Part shown: piece after piece, positions 41,266-48,694 of the stretch
Layout: the number at the start of each line of letters is the position of its first letter
Position numbering within the stretch: position 1 is the stretch's first letter
DNA from: Pelagibacter sp052048135
GTDB lineage: Bacteria; Pseudomonadota; Alphaproteobacteria; Pelagibacterales; Pelagibacteraceae
Direction of reading: 5' to 3'
Assembly: GCF_052048135.1 (NCBI RefSeq)
Contig: NZ_JBNAIM010000002.1
Span: forward strand, 558,001 to 622,000
DNA: 64,000 nt
Program-made: the position numbers and the translations under genes
The notes under the pieces: generated by a model
Told to the model about the DNA's origin: nothing
Databases searched by the model: none
Seen by the model: only the letters and a program-made list of their open reading frames with translations

Positions 41266-42596
41266 TAGCTGAGTTTATAGACCCAGCAATTCTAGGTTTT
41301 ATTCTTGTTGGCGTAATGCTTTTTGCGATTTTTGTAGGATTTCCAATTTCATTTACATTAATATTTTTAGGTTTTGTATTTGGCTATCTTGGATTTGGAA
41401 AATTAGTTTTCTATTTAATGACGCTCCAATTTTCTATGGTCATGACGGAGCAAACACTCGCCGCCGTCCCACTCTTTGTTTTTATGGGAATTATGATGGA
41501 ACAAGCTGGATTAATGGAAAGATTATTTTCAGCATTTCAAATGATGCTCGCAAAAGTAAAAGGTTCTTTATATTATGCAGTTTTATTTGTTTCAGTGATA
41601 TTTGCTGCAGCAACAGGAATTGTGGGTGCTTCTGTAACAATTCTTGGAATTATGGCTGCAAAATCAATGAATAGATCGGGTTATGATGTCAAACTTGCTG
41701 CAGGAACAATTACTGCAGGTGGAACTTTAGGAATATTAATTCCTCCAAGTATTATGCTTGTTGTAATGGGTCCAATAATGGAAATTCCAGTTATAGATTT
41801 ATTTGCAGCAGCAATTCTTCCGGGAATTCTCCTAGCAAGTTTATACGCTGGTTACACAACAATTAGATGTATGATTAATCCAAAATTAGGTCCAGTTCTT
41901 CCAGAGGAAATGAGAGCTGCAAGCATGAAAGATGTTTGGGTTGAATTTTTCTTAGGGTTAGTGCCACCAGCAGCCTTAGTCTTTGCTGCACTTGGAAGTA
42001 TTTTATTTGGATTTGCTACACCAACAGAAGCAGCAGGTTGTGGTGCAATGGGTGCTTTGCTTCTTTCATTAGCTTACAAAAAATTAACTCTTCCTAAATT
42101 ACAGGAAGCGTTAGTAAAAACTTTAGAAATTACTGCTCTGATAATGGTTTTAGTTGCAGCCTCAAATTTCTTCGGTGCTGTTTTTGCAAGATTAGGAACA
42201 CCAACTTTATTAACAGAATTTTTATTAGGCTTAGAAATGAATAAGTACTTAATCCTTGCAATGATAATGGTAATGATATTTTTATTAGGGTGGCCTTTGG
42301 AGTGGGTCCCAATCGTAATGATTATTGTACCAATAATCTTACCTTTGGTAGAAGCTTTAGGGTTTAATTTGACTTGGTTTGCAATATTGGTGGCGGTGAA
42401 TTTACAGACCGCCTGGCTTTCTCCTCCAGTCGCACTTTCTGCATATTTTTTAAAGGGTGTTGTGCCAGAATGGGACCTTAAAGATATATATTATGGAATG
42501 ATGCAATTTATGGTCTTACAAGTTATTGGTCTGATTTTAATTATTATATTTCCAAAAATTGCACTTTGGCTACCAACTCTCTTATATGGACAGTAG
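41262..42596 (+). CDS. dctM: TRAP transporter large permease (DctM)
   Basis: A 444-residue permease with about 12-13 helices. FVFMGIMMEQAGLMERLF, FAAATGIVGASVTILGIMAAKSM and GTLGILIPPSIMLVVMGPIMEI are the typical DctM motifs. It imports the substrate captured by DctP using the sodium gradient. It is followed 25 bases later by a nucleobase-type permease gene, which suggests a longer transport operon. Confidence 0.95.
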   Translation: MIAEFIDPAILGFILVGVMLFAIFVGFPISFTLIFLGFVFGYLGFGKLVFYLMTLQFSMVMTEQTLAAVPLFVFMGIMMEQAGLMERLFSAFQMMLAKVKGSLYYAVLFVSVIFAAATGIVGASVTILGIMAAKSMNRSGYDVKLAAGTITAGGTLGILIPPSIMLVVMGPIMEIPVIDLFAAAILPGILLASLYAGYTTIRCMINPKLGPVLPEEMRAASMKDVWVEFFLGLVPPAALVFAALGSILFGFATPTEAAGCGAMGALLLSLAYKKLTLPKLQEALVKTLEITALIMVLVAASNFFGAVFARLGTPTLLTEFLLGLEMNKYLILAMIMVMIFLLGWPLEWVPIVMIIVPIILPLVEALGFNLTWFAILVAVNLQTAWLSPPVALSAYFLKGVVPEWDLKDIYYGMMQFMVLQVIGLILIIIFPKIALWLPTLLYGQ

Positions 42597-42621
42597 AAAG
42601 TTTAAGTTCTATATTAGTTAA

Positions 42622-44079
42622 GTGAGTCAGCAAAAATCAAAAAAAACATTAATAAATTGGGATTTAGTATCTGTAAATCCAAATGATAAAAATTGGGACT
42701 GGAAAGATTTATTTTGTTTTTGGGGAGTAAATATTCAAAGCCTAATTGGTTTTTCACTAATTGCCTCTCTTTATTTAATCTACGACATGAATTCATTAGT
42801 TGTATTTTTTGGAACATTAATTGGTTCTTTGCTAGTTTATTTTTTTTCTAATTGGATTGGTAAACCTTCTCAAAAGTTTGGATTACCTTTTGTAGTTTTA
42901 TTAAGATCCTCATTAGGAATCAATGGAGCAAAATTTTTTGGTTTGTTGAGAAGTGTAGTTGGGATTTTTATATTTGGGGTTCAAACTTACTTTTTATCAA
43001 AAGCTATAGTTTATTTAATCAGAATAGGAATATTCACTTATGATCCATCTTTATTAGATAAAGAAATTTTTTTAACATTTTTTCTTGGACTTAACGTTAT
43101 TGATTGGTTTTCTGTTGTAATAACAATTGTTATTCAGGGCTTTTTATTTAGCTCTGGAATGCTTTTTAATAAAAAGATAATAAAATTTTCAGCATTAAGT
43201 GTTTATTTTGGAATAATTATTTTTTTCTTTTCAGTATTACTTAATGACGTCAAAGTTTCTTCGAATGCTTTTGTTTCATTTTTAGATTACAATAATTTTT
43301 TAGATAAAAGCAATGTTGCTCCATTAATAACTGTTGCAGGAACAACATTTACATTTTTTTCTATAATAATATTAAGTTACGGTGATTTTTCTCGTTATGT
43401 AAAGGATGAGAGTCAGCTAAAAAAAGGAAACCTAAGTTTATTATTAAATTTAATCCTATTTTCAATTTTTACTTTATTCATTGTGACTGGAGCAGATGCT
43501 TTTCTAAAACAAGATCCTGAAAATTTAAATAGAATCCTTACAAACCCTAATGATATAATTGGGAAATTAGATAACTTACTAGTTATAATTTTAGCTTTAA
43601 TTTTTATTGTAATCGCTTCTGCATCCACAAATCTAATCGCAAATTTTATTCCTTCTCAATACACATTGATTAATCTTATACCTTCATCACTTTCACTAAA
43701 AAGTTCTAGCTTTATAATAGTTGTTTTGGGTTTTTTAGTATCAATTTTTTGGTTAACTTATTTTAGTCAAATTGGAGCATTATCTTATATAGATACTATC
43801 AGTGCTTTTTTTGGACCGTTATTTGGTTTAATTATTGCTGATTTCTATATGATAAGAAAAGGAAACATTAATAATAAGGATATTTATTCACTTGAGAGTA
43901 ATGGCACCTATTATTATTCAGGTGGCTGGCATTTAAAAGGAGTTTATGCTTTGTTTTTGGGATTTATTTTTTCAGCCTCTACAATTTGGAACTCTAATTT
44001 AATGTTTCTTCAATCTTATTCTTGGATAATTGGGGCTATTGTTTCTTATTTTGTTTATTATCTTTTAGCTAAAGAGTAA
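42622..44079 (+). CDS. NCS1 family nucleobase/allantoin:cation symporter
   Basis: A 485-residue permease with 12 hydrophobic helices, matching NCS1 (cytosine, uracil, hydantoin, allantoin). The motif NWDWKDLFCFWGVNIQSL near the start and SYGDFSRYVKDES, the FFGPLFGLIIADFYMIRKG motifs later are characteristic. Start is GTG at 42622. It follows dctM and precedes an SDR gene by 4 bases; the substrate is not defined. Confidence 0.85.
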   Translation: MSQQKSKKTLINWDLVSVNPNDKNWDWKDLFCFWGVNIQSLIGFSLIASLYLIYDMNSLVVFFGTLIGSLLVYFFSNWIGKPSQKFGLPFVVLLRSSLGINGAKFFGLLRSVVGIFIFGVQTYFLSKAIVYLIRIGIFTYDPSLLDKEIFLTFFLGLNVIDWFSVVITIVIQGFLFSSGMLFNKKIIKFSALSVYFGIIIFFFSVLLNDVKVSSNAFVSFLDYNNFLDKSNVAPLITVAGTTFTFFSIIILSYGDFSRYVKDESQLKKGNLSLLLNLILFSIFTLFIVTGADAFLKQDPENLNRILTNPNDIIGKLDNLLVIILALIFIVIASASTNLIANFIPSQYTLINLIPSSLSLKSSSFIIVVLGFLVSIFWLTYFSQIGALSYIDTISAFFGPLFGLIIADFYMIRKGNINNKDIYSLESNGTYYYSGGWHLKGVYALFLGFIFSASTIWNSNLMFLQSYSWIIGAIVSYFVYYLLAKE

Positions 44080-44083
44080 TTAA

Positions 44084-44836
44084 ATGGATAGAATTGAATT
44101 CGATTTTAAGGATAGAACAGCTGTAGTCACAGGTGGCGCTCAAGGTTTTGGCCTAGATATTGCTAAAAGATTTTTACAGTCTGGAGCAAAAGTAATTATC
44201 TGGGATATCGATCCTAAAATGATTGAAAAAGCCCACAAAGATTTGGATAATCCCAATTTAAGTTCAAATATTATTGATGTTTCAAATTATAAAGAGGTTG
44301 AGGACTGCGTTAACGAAATTACAAAAAAAAACAACATTGACATATTAATAAATAACGCTGGTATCACTGGTCCAACAGCTACATTGTGGGAATATGACCT
44401 TGAAATGTGGAAAAAGGTTGTTGATATAAATTTAATGGGAACTTTTAATTGCTGCAGAACAATTGTACCAAATATGATCAAAAATAATTATGGAAGAATA
44501 GTTAATGTGGCATCAGTTGCTGGCAAAGATGGAAATGCAAATGCAAGCGCTTATAGTGTTGGGAAAGCTGGAGCTATAGGATTAACAAAATCCTTGGGTA
44601 AAGAGCTTGCCGATAAGAATATAGCTGTAAATGCAGTCACCCCAGCAGGAGCAAAAACAAGAATTTTAGATCAAATGACCAAAGAACATGTGCAAAGGAT
44701 GTTGTCAAAAGTGCCTAGAGGAAGATTTTTAGAAGTTGAAGAGTTTACCTCTCTAGTTTGTTGGCTTTCTTCAGAGGAAAATACTTTCTCTACAGCTGCT
44801 GTTTTTGATATTAGTGGTGGTCGTTCAACTTATTAA
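44084..44836 (+). CDS. Short-chain dehydrogenase/reductase
   Basis: A 250-residue classical SDR. TGGAQGFGLDIA binds the cofactor, NNAG lies near residue 89, and the catalytic Ser and YSVGK pair follow in VASVAG and ASAYSVGKAG. A tail with DISGGRSTY fits polyol or 3-oxoacyl-reductase types. The aspartate after the second strand (WDID) favours NAD over NADP. It ends the TRAP/NCS1 gene run and may oxidise an imported hydroxylated compound. Confidence 0.9.
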   Translation: MDRIEFDFKDRTAVVTGGAQGFGLDIAKRFLQSGAKVIIWDIDPKMIEKAHKDLDNPNLSSNIIDVSNYKEVEDCVNEITKKNNIDILINNAGITGPTATLWEYDLEMWKKVVDINLMGTFNCCRTIVPNMIKNNYGRIVNVASVAGKDGNANASAYSVGKAGAIGLTKSLGKELADKNIAVNAVTPAGAKTRILDQMTKEHVQRMLSKVPRGRFLEVEEFTSLVCWLSSEENTFSTAAVFDISGGRSTY

Positions 44837-44970
44837 CTACGAGGTTTTAGCTCAATTATTTTAGCGTTATTTGTCTTAGCTCTACTCATTTTTACATCTT
44901 TAGACATAACTGGTGCAAAAATCATGATTGACCAGTAAATTAATAGTATAAAAATGGAAATTGTCTTCAT
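44833..44970 (-). CDS. Small membrane-anchored protein (45 aa)
   Basis: A 45-codon minus-strand frame from the ATG at 44970 to a TAA at 44833. It has an N-terminal hydrophobic helix or uncleaved signal (MKTISIFILLIYWSIMIFAP) followed by a polar, basic tail (KDVKMSRAKTNNAKIIELKP). Its stop overlaps the SDR stop on the other strand by 3 bases. No family is recognised. It could be exported or a micro-protein; confidence is moderate. Confidence 0.5.
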   Translation of the reverse strand: MKTISIFILLIYWSIMIFAPVMSKDVKMSRAKTNNAKIIELKPRS

Positions 44971-45056
44971 AATTTAGATTTAGATACAAAAGTTGATTTT
45001 TGGATGTTTAAATTTTGTCAAAATAATGTATTAAGAATTTTTTTAAAAAATTTTAC

Positions 45057-45707
45057 ATGAACTTTATTTTTAAAATCCTACTTACTATCTTTACATTGAC
45101 TGTTTTTAGTCATGCAAATGATGTAAAAGTATTTGAATTTACTGATACTGAATTATCTCAATTAGAGGTTAGAAAGGTAAGAGGGGCTGACAACAATACT
45201 GTATATACAGTCGGATCAAATGAAAATGGCAATTTTTTAAAAGCTGTAGCTGATAATGCTGCTTCAGGATTAGGCAAAGAGGTAAAAATTGATCTTAACA
45301 AAACACCTTTCATTAACATTACATGGAAAATTGAAAAGGACTTATCAGGTATTAAGGAAAATACCAAAAAAGGACATGATTTTGCTGCTAGAGTTTTTGC
45401 AGTTAAAAAAACAGGTGCAACACCACTTTCAAATAGAGCGATAAATTATGTTTTTTCAAGTAATAATGAAATTGGTTATAATTCACCAAGTCCTTACACT
45501 AAAAAATCAATAGATAATGTTTTATCAACTACTATAGATAATTTAAATGAATGGGTCACAGTCAAAGCCAATGTAAAAGAGGACTTCAAAAAATTTCATG
45601 ATCTTGACGTAAATGAATTAGATGGATTAGCCATTATGTCTGATACTGATAATTCAGAGATGAAAGCTATAGCTTATTTTCAAAATATTTACTTTTCTGA
45701 GAAATAA
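45057..45707 (+). CDS. DUF3047 domain secreted protein
   Basis: A 216-residue protein with a signal peptide (about residues 1-20, ending FSHA) and a mainly beta-strand body. The segments TPFINITWKIEKDLSG, DFAARVFAVKK, AINYVFSSNN and LDGLAIMSDTDNSEMKAIAYFQNIYF fit DUF3047, a lectin-like jelly-roll family of unknown function. It is probably periplasmic. The upstream leader is A/T-rich with no clear ribosome-binding site. Confidence 0.8.
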   Translation: MNFIFKILLTIFTLTVFSHANDVKVFEFTDTELSQLEVRKVRGADNNTVYTVGSNENGNFLKAVADNAASGLGKEVKIDLNKTPFINITWKIEKDLSGIKENTKKGHDFAARVFAVKKTGATPLSNRAINYVFSSNNEIGYNSPSPYTKKSIDNVLSTTIDNLNEWVTVKANVKEDFKKFHDLDVNELDGLAIMSDTDNSEMKAIAYFQNIYFSEK

Positions 45708-45848
45708 TTAGAGTTTTAAGTATTTTTTTAAAAAGATATTAAATAGGGCCAAAATTACAGCAACCAAAACATCTTCAAAAGGGCTAGCTTCAGGATAACC
45801 AAAGTTCCAAGCAATTACCATTATCAACCAAATAACAAAAATATTCAT
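45708..45848 (-). CDS. Small two-helix membrane protein (46 aa)
   Basis: A 46-codon frame from the ATG at 45848 ends exactly one base after the DUF3047 stop on the opposite strand. It has a hydrophobic start (FVIWLIMVIAWNFGYP), an acidic turn (EASPFED) and a second helix (VLVAVILALFNIFL) with a lysine tail. No family is known to me. The clear two-helix design argues for a real gene. Confidence 0.55.
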   Translation of the reverse strand: MNIFVIWLIMVIAWNFGYPEASPFEDVLVAVILALFNIFLKKYLKL

Positions 45849-45905
45849 AAAAATCTTTATACCTTAGATTCTGTAAAATAATTAATTATTTGATATAATT
45901 TACTT

Positions 45906-46328
45906 ATGCATGATAACTTTTTTCATAAACTTAAAGTATATTATGAAGATACAGATTCTGGTGGAGTAGTTTATTACGCCAATTATTTAAAATATTTAGA
46001 AAGAGCAAGGACTGAAGCTTTATTTTCAATTAATTATAGTAATAAAAAAATTTTGGATACGTTCAAGTTACTCATAATTGTTAAGTCTTGTAATATTGAG
46101 TATAAAAAATCAGCTCATCTAGAAGATGAATTGACAGTTAGATCTTTTGTTAAATCGATAACTAAAACATCTTTTTTTATGAATCAAATAATATCAAGAG
46201 AAGATGAAATTATTGTTGAGGCGCAAGTTCATTTAGTTTTTGTTAATAATGAAGGCAAACCAGTTAAGATACCAGAGGAAATATATTCTAAATTTAAACC
46301 TTATTTCTGTGACACTATTAAAACTTAG
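45906..46328 (+). CDS. ybgC: YbgC-type acyl-CoA thioesterase
   Basis: A 140-residue hot-dog fold thioesterase. KVYYEDTDSGGVVYYANYLKYLERARTEAL is the 4-hydroxybenzoyl-CoA thioesterase/YbgC signature, with the catalytic Asp in DTDSGG. It hydrolyses short-chain or malonyl-type acyl-CoA in relatives and is often near the Tol-Pal genes, which are not seen here. Its end overlaps the convergent glycosylase gene by 11 bases. Confidence 0.93.
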   Translation: MHDNFFHKLKVYYEDTDSGGVVYYANYLKYLERARTEALFSINYSNKKILDTFKLLIIVKSCNIEYKKSAHLEDELTVRSFVKSITKTSFFMNQIISREDEIIVEAQVHLVFVNNEGKPVKIPEEIYSKFKPYFCDTIKT

Positions 46329-46998
46329 AGAGTTTTTTTGCTTTTTTAAATAATAGATTAATCATTTGAGGGGTAATAACTCCTGTATTAACATTTCTTG
46401 GACTTGGATGATAACAAGGTATCAAAATTTTATTATCAGGTAATAAGTATTTTTTTCCATGTTTAAATTTAAAATTCATATTTATATTGAAATTTTTTTT
46501 ATAGATTTTTAAGCAATTATCAAAAGCAACTTTTCCTAATGCCACAATTACTTTAACTTTTTTAAGATAATCTAATTCTCTAATAAAATAAGTTGAACAA
46601 TTAATTAATTCATTATTAAGAGGTTTATCTCCTGGTGGCACACATTTTAAAATATTTGTTATGTATGTAAATTTTAAGATTAGACCATCATTTTTATTAT
46701 CAGAAAAATTTTGATTAGATATTTTAAGTTTATAAAGACTTTTAAAAAGAAAATCTCCAGATTTATCTCCAGTAAATGCCCTTCCAGTTCTCGTACCTCC
46801 ATGAGCTGCAGGTGCCAATCCTATAATCATTAGTTTTGCATTAGTATCTCCAAAACCTGTAACGGGTTTACCCCAATATTTTTCATTTATATTTTTTTTT
46901 CTTTTTTCTAAAGATATTTTTTTTATAAATTGAGTTAATCGAGGACATTTTTTGCATTTAATTATTGTTTTATTTAATTTTTTTAATTTAATGTTCAT
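46318..46998 (-). CDS. Family 5 (UDGb) uracil-DNA glycosylase with 4Fe-4S cluster
   Basis: A 226-residue DNA repair enzyme. The motif GLAPAAHGGTRTGRAFTGD and the late HPSPRNVNTG motif identify UDGb; the lack of an Asn or Asp in motif 1 (Ala instead) is normal for family 5. Four cysteines, including C15 and C18 and two around residues 116 and 131, would hold the iron-sulfur cluster. It removes uracil and other deaminated bases. Its start codon lies 2 bases from the divergent phosphatase start. Confidence 0.9.
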   Translation of the reverse strand: MNIKLKKLNKTIIKCKKCPRLTQFIKKISLEKRKKNINEKYWGKPVTGFGDTNAKLMIIGLAPAAHGGTRTGRAFTGDKSGDFLFKSLYKLKISNQNFSDNKNDGLILKFTYITNILKCVPPGDKPLNNELINCSTYFIRELDYLKKVKVIVALGKVAFDNCLKIYKKNFNINMNFKFKHGKKYLLPDNKILIPCYHPSPRNVNTGVITPQMINLLFKKAKKLSKF

Positions 46999-47000
46999 TA

Positions 47001-47558
47001 ATGAAATTATTAAAATTTATATTAATTATATTTATAACTTTAACAATTGAAATCAAAGCAGATTCCAATGATGAACTTATAGATAATCTTAAATCAGGAG
47101 GTCATCTTATTTTTATAAGACATGCATATGCTCCTGGTGGTGGAGACCCAGATAATTTTGACATCAATGATTGTTCTAAACAAAGAAATCTTAATGACTT
47201 AGGGAGGGAGCAATCTAATAAAATTGGAAATTTTTTTAAAAGGAATCAAATTCCTATTGATTTAGTTATTTCAAGTGAATGGTGTAGATGTAAAGAAACA
47301 GCCTCAATTGCATTTAAGAATTTCGAAACAAAAAATTTTTTAAATTCATTTTATAGTGCAAAATTTGAAAAAAATAGAAAATCACAAATGAAAAACTTAA
47401 AAAAGTACGTGGATAGTTGGAATAAAAATAAAAATCTAGTTTTTGTTACTCATTATGTGGTGATTTTAGAAGCTCTTGATTATGCACCAAACTCAGGTGA
47501 GATAGTAATTGCAGATACAAAATTTAAAAAGATAGGTAATATAGAAATAGATTATTAA
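47001..47558 (+). CDS. Exported histidine phosphatase family protein
   Basis: A 185-residue histidine phosphatase with a signal peptide (about residues 1-20, IILIIFITLTIEIKA). The catalytic RHA (LIFIRHAYAPGG) is near residue 40, the second Arg in SSEWCRCKETA, and the late His in VFVTHYVVILEA. It is probably periplasmic. Only 2 bases separate its ATG from the divergent UDGb start, so its promoter and ribosome-binding site must lie inside the UDGb coding sequence. Confidence 0.85.
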   Translation: MKLLKFILIIFITLTIEIKADSNDELIDNLKSGGHLIFIRHAYAPGGGDPDNFDINDCSKQRNLNDLGREQSNKIGNFFKRNQIPIDLVISSEWCRCKETASIAFKNFETKNFLNSFYSAKFEKNRKSQMKNLKKYVDSWNKNKNLVFVTHYVVILEALDYAPNSGEIVIADTKFKKIGNIEIDY

Positions 47559-47564
47559 AAAATT

Positions 47565-47690
47565 ATGTCATCAAAAAGAGCCATGAAGCAAGCACAAAAA
47601 CAAGCTTATGCAAAGCATAGAAGTAATATTACCAATAATCGATTTGGAAAAAAAAATAAAAACTTTATAAAGAAAAACAAAAAAAATTAA
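47565..47690 (+). CDS. Small basic protein (41 aa)
   Basis: A 41-codon frame, 6 bases after the phosphatase stop, encodes a Lys/Arg/Asn/Gln-rich protein (MSSKRAMKQAQKQAYAKHRS and then GKKNKNFIKKNKKN). It has no hydrophobic segment. The charge and size are like a ribosome- or nucleic-acid-associated small protein, but no family is recognised. Its stop overlaps the end of the convergent secreted-protein gene. Confidence 0.55.
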   Translation: MSSKRAMKQAQKQAYAKHRSNITNNRFGKKNKNFIKKNKKN

Positions 47691-48109
47691 CTTTCATTTT
47701 CAAATTTTTCTATTTTTTTACAGGTTGAAATCTTTGAAAAGCCCTCTTGGTCATTCAAAACAGTTTTCATAAAAACTTCTTTTTTACCTTTTTCAAATTG
47801 AATTTGAGTGTAAAATTGAGGGTATCCATGTTTATGAGTTAGAATTTTTCCATTTTCCTCATAGATATTTCTAATATAAGTATTTGACTTTTTAACACTT
47901 AGATCGGTGAGCCTGTATTTTTGATATGTCTTTTCTTTGTAGATATAATTTCTGGTCATTATTAATTCATTAAGATTGAGAATGTATTCATTTTTTAAGA
48001 ATTCATCCTGCTTATCATCACATAAGCTCATAATTATTATTTCTGACTTTAAATTTTGAAAGGGTAAAAAGATAAAAATTATAAGAATTATAAATTTAAT
48101 TTCTTTCAT
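47687..48109 (-). CDS. Uncharacterised secreted protein (140 aa)
   Basis: A 140-residue protein with a signal peptide (about residues 1-22, KFIILIIFIFLPFQNLKS), then a beta-rich domain with two cysteines (one in MSLCDD, one in STCKKIE) that may form a disulfide. I recognise no family. The ATG at 48109 is preferred over a TTG 12 bases upstream because it starts the signal peptide cleanly. It overlaps the upstream small membrane protein gene by 14 bases. Confidence 0.68.
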   Translation of the reverse strand: MKEIKFIILIIFIFLPFQNLKSEIIIMSLCDDKQDEFLKNEYILNLNELIMTRNYIYKEKTYQKYRLTDLSVKKSNTYIRNIYEENGKILTHKHGYPQFYTQIQFEKGKKEVFMKTVLNDQEGFSKISTCKKIEKFENES

Positions 48110-48266
48110 TCTTTTCAGCAAAAAATAAACCTATTAAAAGTAAAGCTGTCCAACCAATCCCGAGTAAAGCTTTAGGGCTTGTTTCTGCACTCCAAATATC
48201 AAGCACTAGAGCACCAAATACTAGTCCTAAAATATATATAATTATTATTAATGTTGATTTACTCAT
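48096..48266 (-). CDS. Small two-helix membrane protein (56 aa)
   Basis: A 56-codon frame from the ATG at 48266 to a TAA at 48096. Helix 1 is LIIIIYILGLVFGALVL, a loop with DIWSAETSPKALL follows, and helix 2 is GWTALLLIGLFF, ending in a charged tail. It overlaps the upstream DUF1289 gene by 8 bases and the downstream secreted-protein gene by 14 bases, so it is translated within a three-gene unit. No family is recognised. Confidence 0.65.
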   Translation of the reverse strand: MSKSTLIIIIYILGLVFGALVLDIWSAETSPKALLGIGWTALLLIGLFFAEKNERN

Positions 48267-48510
48267 TTTTTAAGTTTTTTTTAAATAAAGAAATACCATT
48301 TTCAATTTTATATGTATAGGATTCTTCAAAACTTTCTAGTTGCCAACCTGTTAATCTTTTTTTAATAACTTCAATATTTCCTTTTTTCCATTGATCAGAA
48401 GTATTCTCAAGTTTCCAAATTTTTTTTTCCTCATTATTTCTTCCACAACCATAACAATAGCCAGTTTTAGGATCAGTTTTACAAATACTTATACAAGGTG
48501 AAATAATCAT
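48259..48510 (-). CDS. DUF1289 cysteine-rich protein
   Basis: An 83-residue protein whose N-terminus SPCISICKTDPKTGYCYGCGRN carries the four-cysteine pattern of DUF1289, a probable metal- or Fe-S-binding family common in proteobacteria. The rest is charged and helical. The function is unknown. It is first in a minus-strand run of three genes and begins 89 bases from the tRNA-Leu gene on the other strand. Confidence 0.85.
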   Translation of the reverse strand: MIISPCISICKTDPKTGYCYGCGRNNEEKKIWKLENTSDQWKKGNIEVIKKRLTGWQLESFEESYTYKIENGISLFKKNLKNE

Positions 48511-48599
48511 ATTTATTAATATAGAGTAAAATTAATATAATTTGCAACAATTGTCGTTGGACAAATAGTTTCAATAATATATAAACCTTTTGAATTTGT

Positions 48600-48684
48600 G
48601 GGGCGATGGCGGAATTGGTAGACGCGTCGGTCTTAGGAACCGATAGAGCAATCTGTGAAGGTTCGAGTCCTTTTCGCCCTACCA
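48600..48684 (+). tRNA. tRNA-Leu (anticodon TAG)
   Basis: The acceptor arm GGGGCGA pairs with TCGCCCT, followed by A and an encoded CCA. The D arm contains GGAATTGGTAGAC, a class II variable arm is present, and the T arm contains GGTTCGAGTCC. The anticodon stem TCGGT/ACCGA encloses the loop CTTAGGA, giving anticodon TAG, which reads CUN leucine codons. It lies 10 bases before the trigger factor start. Confidence 0.96.
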
Positions 48685-48694
48685 TAAATATATT

